Shown here in pieces: positions 1-5,417 of a stretch of DNA of 10,550 nucleotides. The translations under genes were made by a program, and so were the position numbers. The stretch comes from JAVBTR01 sp031556065 (lineage in GTDB: Bacteria; Bacillota; Clostridia; Christensenellales; Aristaeellaceae): the NCBI GenBank assembly GCA_031556065.1, contig JAVBTR010000056.1, positions 1 to 10,550 on the forward strand, written 5' to 3'. Every line of letters begins with the position of its first letter. The first letter of the stretch is position 1. The notes under the pieces are model-generated. The model searched no databases and was not told the origin of the DNA. It worked only from the letters and a program-made list of their open reading frames with translations.

Positions 1-32
1 GGGAACGCCAAGGGCGCTGCCCCTGGACCCCG

Positions 33-55
33 CTTAAGGGACAAAGTCCCTTAAG
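33..55. repeat. Perfect 10-bp hairpin, unit of the intergenic repeat
   Basis: CTTAAGGGAC at 33-42 and GTCCCTTAAG at 46-55 pair perfectly around an AAA loop. The reading GGGATTCT-AAGGGA-loop-TCCCTTA on the - strand is shared with the copy after the sensor kinase at 7131-7157. A bidirectional terminator role for an upstream gene is possible, but there is no U-tract. Confidence 0.7.
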
Positions 56-66
56 AATCCCATAAG

Positions 67-92
67 GGGATACATAAGGGATGAAATCCCTT
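67..92 (-). repeat. Left copy of a 26-bp exact inverted repeat (partner 7139-7164)
   Basis: The 26 bases at 67-92 are the exact reverse complement of 7139-7164. The segment contains the hairpin AAGGGAT-GAA-ATCCCTT (76-92) plus a flanking GGGATACAT. The two copies bracket the five-gene leuC-to-sensor-kinase block in opposite orientation. Confidence 0.85.
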
Positions 93-158
93 GTGCAGGG
101 TCTGGGATAGCGTCCCAGCGTTCCCGCCTCTTCCGGCTTGCGGCGGCCCTGGTATTTC

Positions 159-165
159 GGAGGGG
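159..165 (+). promoter_or_regulatory. Ribosome binding site choosing the leuC start
   Basis: GGAGGGG at 159-165 lies 7 nt before ATG 173. The next in-frame ATG (185) would be 19 nt away, so 173 is preferred. Confidence 0.65.
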
Positions 166-172
166 ATAGAAT

Positions 173-1444
173 ATGCTAAGACCCATGACGGAGCAAATAT
201 TTTCAAGGCATTGCAGCGAAAGGGCCCTGGCTCCCGGGCAGATCGTTTTTGCGAAGGTGGATTGCATTCTGGCCACGGATGGCTTTGGGGGGATTTTGAA
301 AAAGGTAAAAGAGCTGGGGGGAACCCCTGTGGCCCTTGACCGGTTTGTGGCGGTGAGCGACCATCATGTGCCAGCCAATACGGTACAGGCGGCCAATACT
401 GCCAGAGCAGGGCGGCTTCTGGCCAAGGAAATGAATTTGAAGCATTTTTACGATGTGGGCCAGGGGGGCATCTGCCACCACATGCTGCCTCAGATCGGCA
501 TGGTGCATCCGGGGGATTTGATTATTGGCGGGGACAGCCATACGGTGACCCATGGGGCCTTCGGGGCCTTTGCCACGGGCCTTGGGGGAGCGGACGCGGC
601 AGTGGCCATCGCCACGGGGGAATTGTGGTTTAAGGTGCCCCAATCTTATAAAGTGGTGCTTAAGGGCAAAAAGCAGCCCTATGTTCAGGGGAAGGACATT
701 ATTCTTACCCTGATCGGCCTCCTGGGCGTGGATGGGGCTATCTATAAGGCCATCGATTTTACAGGCCCCGCCCTTTCCCAGTTGGATATTTCCGATCGGG
801 TAACCATGAGCAACATGGTGGTGGAAATGGGCGCAAAGGCAGGCATCTTTGAAGTGGACGAAGTGACCAGGGCCTATTTTTCGGATACCCACGGCTATAC
901 CGTACAAGAGGAAAACGCCCTTGCAGCCGGGGACGATGAAGCCTATGAAAAAGTGATTGAGCTGGATATTTCCGCCATCGAACCGGTGGTGGCCGCGCCG
1001 GATTTGCCTTCCAATGTGGTAAAGGTAAAGGACGTGGGCAATGTGCCCATCGATCAGGCGTTTTTAGGCTCCTGCACCAATGGCAGGCTTGAAGATATGC
1101 GCATGGCCGCAACGGTTTTAAAGGGCCGCAGGGTCCATGAGGGCGTCCGGCTGATCGTTACGCCGGGGACGCAAAAAATATATGGCCAAATGCTTAAAGA
1201 AGGGCTTGTGGCGCTGTTTTTAGAAGCGGGTGCCCTTGTGGGGCCGCCCACCTGCGGGCCCTGTGCAGGGGTGCACATGGGCATATTGGGGGATGGGGAA
1301 ACCTGCATTTCCTGCACCAACCGCAATTTCACAGGCCGGATGGGCTCCAGCAAGGCATCGGTGTATTTGGGAAACCCGGCGGTGGTGGCTGCCTCGGCTG
1401 TGATGGGAAGAATCGCCGATCCTAAGGAGGTATTGGGACAATGA
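173..1444 (+). CDS. leuC: 3-isopropylmalate dehydratase-like large subunit (aconitase superfamily, LeuC/HacA/DmdA type)
   Basis: 423-aa catalytic subunit of a two-subunit [4Fe-4S] hydro-lyase in the cytoplasm. The classical LeuCD reaction isomerises 2- to 3-isopropylmalate in leucine synthesis. Cluster ligands are visible: Cys301 in GSCTNGR and Cys361/Cys364 in PTCGPCAG. Other aconitase signatures are DHHVPANT (63-70), GGDSHT (119-124) and NRNFTGRMG (383-391). The length fits the short archaeal/clostridial form (about 420 aa), not the roughly 466-aa E. coli form. Start 173 is supported by GGAGGGG at 159-165. The stop overlaps the small-subunit start by 4 bp (ATGA), implying translational coupling. 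No leuA or leuB is visible; sugar-type permeases follow instead. The same fold includes homoaconitase, 2,3-dimethylmalate dehydratase and citraconate-pathway enzymes, and the odd small subunit makes one of these or an unknown hydroxy-acid dehydratase plausible. The family is certain; the substrate is not. Confidence 0.9.
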   Translation: MLRPMTEQIFSRHCSERALAPGQIVFAKVDCILATDGFGGILKKVKELGGTPVALDRFVAVSDHHVPANTVQAANTARAGRLLAKEMNLKHFYDVGQGGICHHMLPQIGMVHPGDLIIGGDSHTVTHGAFGAFATGLGGADAAVAIATGELWFKVPQSYKVVLKGKKQPYVQGKDIILTLIGLLGVDGAIYKAIDFTGPALSQLDISDRVTMSNMVVEMGAKAGIFEVDEVTRAYFSDTHGYTVQEENALAAGDDEAYEKVIELDISAIEPVVAAPDLPSNVVKVKDVGNVPIDQAFLGSCTNGRLEDMRMAATVLKGRRVHEGVRLIVTPGTQKIYGQMLKEGLVALFLEAGALVGPPTCGPCAGVHMGILGDGETCISCTNRNFTGRMGSSKASVYLGNPAVVAASAVMGRIADPKEVLGQ

Positions 1445-1926
1445 AAATCATGACAGGCAATGCCCATGTTTATTTGGATCATGTCAACACGGATGTGATT
1501 ATTCCAACGCCCTATCTCAGGCCGGATAAAAAGGAAATGGGGGCTTACTGCTTTAATGGCCACGATCCCGAGTTTGCCAGCCGGGTCCGCCAAGGGGATA
1601 TGATTGTGGCGGGGGTCAATTTCGGCTGTGGCAGCACCAAGCCTGCTGCCGATGCGCTGCTGGGTGCGGGCATCACCTGCGTGATCGCCAAATCCTTTGG
1701 CCGGGTGTTTTTTAGAAACGCACTGAACGCGGGGCTTTTGGTCATCGCCTGTCCGGAGCTTGAAGCCCAGACAGGGGATTTGCTTGCGGTGGATTTTGAT
1801 CATAACCAGATCGAAAACCTCACCAGGCACGAAAAGGTGACCTTTGAACCCTATGATCCGTTTATTGGGGAGATCATTCAGGCCGGAGGGATCATAAACC
1901 TTTTGAAAGCCCAGAGAAAGGAATGA
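1441..1926 (+). CDS. leuD: 3-isopropylmalate dehydratase-like small subunit (LeuD/HacB/DmdB type) with variant active-site motif
   Basis: 161-aa swivel-domain subunit that completes the active site of the large subunit just upstream. DHVNTDVIIPTPYLRP (13-28) is the N-terminal strand and substrate-specificity loop, and NFGCG (60-64) leads into the substrate-binding turn. That turn normally reads GSSRE; here it is GSTKP (64-68), so the serine base is kept (Ser65) but Ser becomes Thr66, Arg becomes Lys67 and Glu becomes Pro68. KSFGRVFFRNALNAGLLVI (84-102) is a well-kept family signature. About 160 aa is usual for the short form. AAGGAGG at 1424-1430 serves ATG 1441 with a 10-nt spacer. The reading frame is intact and the surrounding motifs are sound, so this looks like a specialised paralogue rather than a decayed gene. 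The leuD label is by family; isopropylmalate specificity is doubtful. Confidence 0.85.
   Translation: MKIMTGNAHVYLDHVNTDVIIPTPYLRPDKKEMGAYCFNGHDPEFASRVRQGDMIVAGVNFGCGSTKPAADALLGAGITCVIAKSFGRVFFRNALNAGLLVIACPELEAQTGDLLAVDFDHNQIENLTRHEKVTFEPYDPFIGEIIQAGGIINLLKAQRKE
1917..1922 (+). promoter_or_regulatory. Ribosome binding site choosing start of the first permease
   Basis: AAAGGA at 1917-1922 directly abuts ATG 1923, leaving no spacer, but is 9 nt from ATG 1932. This favours 1932 as the real start of the permease, although ATG 1923 overlaps the leuD stop as ATGA. Confidence 0.55.
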
Positions 1927-1931
1927 ACGCC

Positions 1932-2888
1932 ATGAATAACGCGGAGCTGCGACAGGCGCGAAAACGCGTTAACCCTATGAGGGGCCTTGGGAGCAATTTT
2001 GTAAGGCATTGGCAATTGTACCTGTTGGTGCTGCCTGGGGTGGTCTTTTTTGCGCTGTTCTATTATTGGCCTATGTATGGGCTGCAGCTGGCCTTTCGGG
2101 ATTTTAACATCCTCAAAGGCATCTCGGGCAGCCGGTTTGTAGGGCTTGAAAACTTCCAGCGGTTCTTCAGCAGCTATAACTTCTGGACGCTGATGAAGAA
2201 CACCCTGGGGATCAGCTTCTACCAATTGGCAGTGGGGTTTCCGATCCCGATTTTGTTTGCCCTGATGATCAATGAAATTTCCAGCAGCCGTACACGGAAA
2301 ACCATGCAAATGGTGTCCTACGCGCCGCATTTTATATCCACCGTGGTGGTGGTTTCCATGCTGGATGTGTTTTTCTCCCAATCCAGCGGGTTTATTAACC
2401 AGATTTTGATGAATGTTTTCGGCTTTGAAAAGGGCATCCCCTTTATGGCCTCCAACGCCTGGTTTAAGACCATGTATGTTTTTTCCGGGGTCTGGCAAAA
2501 CGCGGGCTACAGCGCCATTGTGTATATTGCCGCCCTTACAGGGGTGGACCCCCAGGTGCAGGAGGCCGCCATTGTGGATGGCGCCACCAAGCTCAAGCGC
2601 ATTTGGCACGTGCAAATTCCCGCCATTTTGCCCACCATTATTACCCTGCTTATTTTGGAGTGCGGCAATGTGATGAAGGTGGGCTTTGAAAAGGTATTGC
2701 TTATGCAAAACCCCCTTAACATGGCGTCCTCGGATATTATTTCCACCTATGTTTACCGCATCGGCCTGATGGGCGCGGATTTCAGCTTTGGCACCACGGC
2801 GGATTTGTTTAACTCGGTGGTGTCCTGCATCGTATTGGTGACGGTGAATTTCATTTCCCGCAAGGTATCGGAAAACAGTCTATGGTAA
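1932..2888 (+). CDS. Carbohydrate ABC transporter permease, LplB/MalF type (COG4209-like)
   Basis: 318-aa inner-membrane subunit of a binding-protein-dependent importer. Hydrophobic segments are seen near residues 27-47, 92-115, 129-148, 182-203, 231-246 and 291-308, giving about six helices. The cytoplasmic EAA loop, which docks the ATPase, is clear: EAAIVDGATKLKRIWHVQIP (211-230) with Glu211, Gly217 and Pro230. An N-terminal YLLVLPGVVFFALFYYWPMY stretch (30-49) is typical of the LplB/YtePs group, which handles oligosaccharides or polysaccharide fragments in Firmicutes. The start is either 1932 (preferred from ribosome-site spacing) or 1923. It follows leuD with a gap of 5 bp or a 4-bp overlap, and its stop lies just before the partner permease, so the four genes look co-transcribed. 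The substrate cannot be read from the sequence. No solute-binding protein or ATPase is encoded nearby; in related systems a shared MsmX-like ATPase is often used. Confidence 0.92.
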   Translation: MNNAELRQARKRVNPMRGLGSNFVRHWQLYLLVLPGVVFFALFYYWPMYGLQLAFRDFNILKGISGSRFVGLENFQRFFSSYNFWTLMKNTLGISFYQLAVGFPIPILFALMINEISSSRTRKTMQMVSYAPHFISTVVVVSMLDVFFSQSSGFINQILMNVFGFEKGIPFMASNAWFKTMYVFSGVWQNAGYSAIVYIAALTGVDPQVQEAAIVDGATKLKRIWHVQIPAILPTIITLLILECGNVMKVGFEKVLLMQNPLNMASSDIISTYVYRIGLMGADFSFGTTADLFNSVVSCIVLVTVNFISRKVSENSLW

Positions 2889-2890
2889 AG

Positions 2891-2898
2891 AAAGGAGG
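2891..2898 (+). promoter_or_regulatory. Ribosome binding site choosing start of the second permease
   Basis: AAAGGAGG at 2891-2898 is 7 nt before ATG 2906. The upstream in-frame ATG 2882 would place this ribosome site inside the coding region and has no comparable site of its own. Confidence 0.75.
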
Positions 2899-2905
2899 AG
2901 GACCA

Positions 2906-3820
2906 ATGCGCTTGCTTCGAAAACGGACCTCCTTGACCCGCACCTCCGGGGATGTGGTCTTTGAGGGCGTTATTTATGTCGTTATGGGTATCCTGTTCGT
3001 GATTTACGTGTATCCCCTGGTGTTTGTTTTTTCCGCCTCCTTCAGCGATCCTACCAGCGTGGCCCGGGGGGAAATGTGGCTGCTGCCCAAGGGCTTTACC
3101 CTGGCCGGGTATAACCAGATTCTAAAATACAAAGAATTATGGCGGGGGTATTTAAACACCCTGATCATCGTGGCGGTGGGGGTGCCCCTTGCCATGGTCT
3201 TAACCTTTAGCGTGGGCTATGCCCTTTCCCGAAAGGAGCTGAAAATCCGCAACCTTCTCACGGGGCTATTTGTGTTCACCATGTTTTTTAACGGCGGGCT
3301 GATCCCCACCTACCTGGTGGTGAAGCAGCTGAACTGGATCAACACCCTTTGGGCGGTGATCGTCCCAAACGCCATAACCATGTATTACGTGATTATTGTG
3401 CGCACTTATTTTGCCACCAACCTGCCCGCGGAATTATACGAGGCAGCCACCATCGACGGGTGCTCGGACCTGCACTTTTTCGCAAGGGTGGCCCTCCCCC
3501 TGGCTACGCCCATTATAGCGGTTATGGGCATGTTTTACATGGTGGACCGGTGGAATATGTATTTCCGGCCGCTGATTTATTTAACAGACCGCAGCCTGTA
3601 TCCCCTGCAGCTGATTCTAAGGGAATTGGTTGCCAGCAGCAACATGACCCCGGAAATGCTGGAGGGCTTTGCCCCAAGCGAATATTCGATGATGCTGCAG
3701 ATCACGGGCATTATGAAATACGGTGTGATTATTATTGCCAGCATCCCGGTGCTGGTGCTTTATCCCTTTGTGCAGAAGTATTTCATTAAGGGGATCATGG
3801 TTGGGGCCATCAAGGGTTAA
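2906..3820 (+). CDS. Carbohydrate ABC transporter permease, YtcP/LplC/MalG type (COG0395-like)
   Basis: 304-aa partner membrane subunit that should form a heterodimeric channel with the upstream permease. Hydrophobic helices lie near residues 20-43, 85-106, 118-139, 146-167, 199-215 and 270-290. The EAA loop reads EAATIDGCSDLHFFARVALP (179-198), with Glu179, Gly185 and Pro198 in the expected places. The C-terminus (LVLYPFVQKYFIKGIMVGAIKG region, 283-304) is the characteristic ending of the YtcP/LplC group. ATG 2906 is chosen because of the ribosome site at 2891-2898; ATG 2882 would overlap the previous gene by 7 bp. In most operons of this type a lipoprotein substrate-binding gene comes next. 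Here the next gene is a response regulator 58 bp downstream, so the binding protein is missing or elsewhere. The family call is firm; the substrate is unknown. Confidence 0.92.
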   Translation: MRLLRKRTSLTRTSGDVVFEGVIYVVMGILFVIYVYPLVFVFSASFSDPTSVARGEMWLLPKGFTLAGYNQILKYKELWRGYLNTLIIVAVGVPLAMVLTFSVGYALSRKELKIRNLLTGLFVFTMFFNGGLIPTYLVVKQLNWINTLWAVIVPNAITMYYVIIVRTYFATNLPAELYEAATIDGCSDLHFFARVALPLATPIIAVMGMFYMVDRWNMYFRPLIYLTDRSLYPLQLILRELVASSNMTPEMLEGFAPSEYSMMLQITGIMKYGVIIIASIPVLVLYPFVQKYFIKGIMVGAIKG

Positions 3821-3825
3821 AAGCG

Positions 3826-3834
3826 TGGTATAAT
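3826..3834 (+). promoter_or_regulatory. Extended -10 promoter element before the response regulator
   Basis: TGGTATAAT (3826-3834) is a perfect TATAAT with an extended TGn. No good -35 lies 17 nt upstream (3806-3811 reads GCCATC), which is acceptable for extended -10 promoters. Transcription would start near 3841, giving the regulator/kinase pair an internal promoter in addition to read-through from the permeases. Confidence 0.5.
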
Positions 3835-3858
3835 GGGTTTAGTGCGTGTTTCAAACCC
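3835..3858 (+). promoter_or_regulatory. Palindrome over the predicted transcription start (possible operator)
   Basis: GGGTTT (3835-3840) and AAACCC (3853-3858) form an inverted repeat separated by 12 nt, directly after the -10 box and spanning the predicted start site. It could be a regulator-binding site or a 5' leader hairpin. A 6-bp inverted repeat can occur by chance. Confidence 0.3.
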
Positions 3859-3863
3859 GATTG

Positions 3864-3873
3864 AAAAGAGGTG
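3864..3873 (+). promoter_or_regulatory. Ribosome binding site choosing the response-regulator start
   Basis: AAAAGAGGTG at 3864-3873 precedes ATG 3879. The receiver domain begins immediately at 3879 (MYRIMLVDDE), so the longer in-frame start at 3846 is not needed; it would also overlap the palindrome above. Confidence 0.65.
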
Positions 3874-3878
3874 CGCTT

Positions 3879-5417
3879 ATGTACCGGATCATGCTGGTGG
3901 ATGACGAGGTCTATATTGTGGATGGCCATTTCAGCTACCTTCAAAGCCACCTGGGGGACAGGGTTGAAATCATCAAGGCTTACGATGGGAGCCAGGCCCT
4001 GGCCCACGCCTCAAACCTGCGGATTGACTTGGTTATAAGCGATATCAATATGCCGGGTACGGATGGGTTTGGGCTTTTAAAAGAGTTTTCATACCATTGG
4101 CCAGGCTGCCGGTTTATTTTTTTAACAGGCTATGCCAGCTTCGATTACGCTTACCGGGCTCTTCAGCATGGGAACCTGCGCTTTCTTTTAAAAAGCGAGG
4201 GGGTTGAAGCCCTGCTGGCTGCTGTGAAGGAGGCCATTGCCGATCTGGATAGGGAACGGACGGCGGTTGCCCCCACCTATGCCACCAGGTGCGCCCCCGC
4301 CTTTGGCCCATACATGGAAAAATGGCTGGGAGGCTATGACGGAGGCTCGCCCCCGGAGGCCTTCGCGCCCAATGAAAAAAGCATTTTGGTTATGGCCTGC
4401 CTGGACGAAGGGCCCAAGGCCGAAGCGGAACAGCAAGAGCTGCTTAAGCAGGTGGAGCAATCCGCCCAGCGTTTTTTCCAAGCCCCCATGATGGCCTTTT
4501 CTTGGCTGGCAGCGCCCCAGACCTTGGCATGGGTTATTCAGCCCCAGCCCCCTGTCACCTTGGCGCAGCCCGGCGAGGGCGAGAGAATGCGGCGCTTTTG
4601 CCAGGGGATGCTGGAAGCGTTGCAGACGTTTTTTCTGGAAGGCTTTCACTGCAGCTTATCCTTCGCCGTCACGGATGATTGGATAGGGCTTCAAGAAATT
4701 AAAAATGCCCTTCCCTTGCTGAAGGCCCTCTTGCGCCGCATTAGGCAGGCAGACTTAAAGGCAGGGCCGCAAATGATATGGCTGCCCTGCCATTTTCTGA
4801 GCGCCTTGGAGGATGAGCGGCTTAGAAAAACCTGCTGGACGATTCTCCATTGGCTTTACCGGGGGGATTCGCTGCCCTTTCAAAGGCTGGGCCTTAGCAC
4901 CCTTTCGGATGCCAGGCTCCAGCAGCCCTTAAGCCAGCTTATTGCAAGCTTTGGCCGGTATAACCAGGTTCAGGGGTTAAACCTCGAGGTGCTTGCCCAT
5001 TTTACGCCGGAGGAAATGCTGTGGCAGGCCCAGCAGGCCCTTGCGGCCTGGACAAGCCAAAACAACGCCGCCCCTTTGGATGAGCTTATTACCGCCATAC
5101 ACAGCTATATCGGGACCCATTTGGACAGCCAGCTTACCCTGACGGAGATCGCAGCCCATGTGCACATGAACCCTTCATACTTATCCCGGTATTATAAGAA
5201 GCAATGCGGGGAAAACCTGTTCGATTACATTATGAAAATGCGTTTGCACCGGGCCAGACAGCTTTTGCTTGAGCAAACCATGAAGGTTTCCGATGTGGCC
5301 CTTTTAGTTGGGTTCAGCTCCCTTGGCTATTTTTCAGCGGTGTTTAAAAAAGCGGTGGGGGTATCCCCCCAGGATTACCGCCGGGCAGCACAAATCGCCG
5401 GGGAGGAAGGGCCATGA
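3879..5417 (+). CDS. YesN-like response regulator with AraC-type DNA-binding domain
   Basis: 512-aa cytoplasmic transcription factor, phosphorylated by the neighbouring kinase and expected to control the transporter genes. The receiver domain (1-120) has the acidic pair Asp8/Asp9, phospho-acceptor Asp55 in SDINMPG, Thr83 in LTGYASF and Lys105 in LLKS, so it should be active. A linker domain of about 280 aa (roughly 125-400) is poorly conserved, as usual in this family. The C-terminal AraC/XylS domain (403-503) has two helix-turn-helix units: LTEIAAHVHMNPSYLSRYYK (421-440) and VSDVALLVGFSSLGYFSAVF (470-489), ending in the family GVSPQDYRR. Start 3879 places the receiver at the very N-terminus with a ribosome site at 3864-3873. 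The stop overlaps the kinase start by 4 bp. Members of this family usually sit beside and regulate LplB/YtcP permease operons in response to sugars. The signal here is unknown. Confidence 0.93.
   Translation: MYRIMLVDDEVYIVDGHFSYLQSHLGDRVEIIKAYDGSQALAHASNLRIDLVISDINMPGTDGFGLLKEFSYHWPGCRFIFLTGYASFDYAYRALQHGNLRFLLKSEGVEALLAAVKEAIADLDRERTAVAPTYATRCAPAFGPYMEKWLGGYDGGSPPEAFAPNEKSILVMACLDEGPKAEAEQQELLKQVEQSAQRFFQAPMMAFSWLAAPQTLAWVIQPQPPVTLAQPGEGERMRRFCQGMLEALQTFFLEGFHCSLSFAVTDDWIGLQEIKNALPLLKALLRRIRQADLKAGPQMIWLPCHFLSALEDERLRKTCWTILHWLYRGDSLPFQRLGLSTLSDARLQQPLSQLIASFGRYNQVQGLNLEVLAHFTPEEMLWQAQQALAAWTSQNNAAPLDELITAIHSYIGTHLDSQLTLTEIAAHVHMNPSYLSRYYKKQCGENLFDYIMKMRLHRARQLLLEQTMKVSDVALLVGFSSLGYFSAVFKKAVGVSPQDYRRAAQIAGEEGP

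Larger units (their letters stand above)
1..125. repeat. Composite hairpin repeat cluster framed by an 8-bp inverted repeat
   Basis: GGGAACGC at 1-8 is the exact reverse complement of GCGTTCCC at 118-125. Between them lie four stem-loops: 8-26 (CCA.GGGC / GCCC.TGG with one mismatch), 33-55 (10-bp perfect stem, AAA loop), 73-95 (10-bp stem with one G-T pair, GAA loop) and 102-118 (CTGGGA / TCCCAG). No coding capacity is apparent. Hairpin-rich intergenic repeats of this GGGATTC/AAGGGA type are common in clostridial genomes, which is general recollection. The element may extend left of the window. Its hairpins could also attenuate or terminate transcription arriving at leuC from upstream, but none is followed by a T-run on the + strand. 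Confidence 0.7.

Noticed and set aside
1..172. T-box or other leucine-responsive riboswitch ahead of leuC
   Set aside because: Hairpins are present, but I see no T-box consensus (GGGTGG.ACCGCG type) and no leader peptide with Leu codons; the structure is better explained by repeat units.
128..172. Sigma-A promoter for leuC
   Set aside because: TAGAAT occurs at 167-172 but overlaps the ribosome site/start codon region, and the only TTGCGG lies too far upstream (about 24 nt). Transcription may come from upstream of the window.
203..907. 234-aa open frame on the - strand inside leuC
   Set aside because: Shadow of a well-supported gene; the composition is His/Gly/Pro-rich with no family motif.
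1923..1931. ATG 1923 as the start of the first permease (ATGA overlap with leuD)
   Set aside because: The ribosome site AAAGGA would touch the start codon; ATG 1932 has proper spacing. The longer form cannot be fully excluded.
1878..2708. 276-aa open frame on the - strand inside the first permease
   Set aside because: Antisense shadow with repeated His/Gly/Asn; no motif, and the permease on the other strand is clear.
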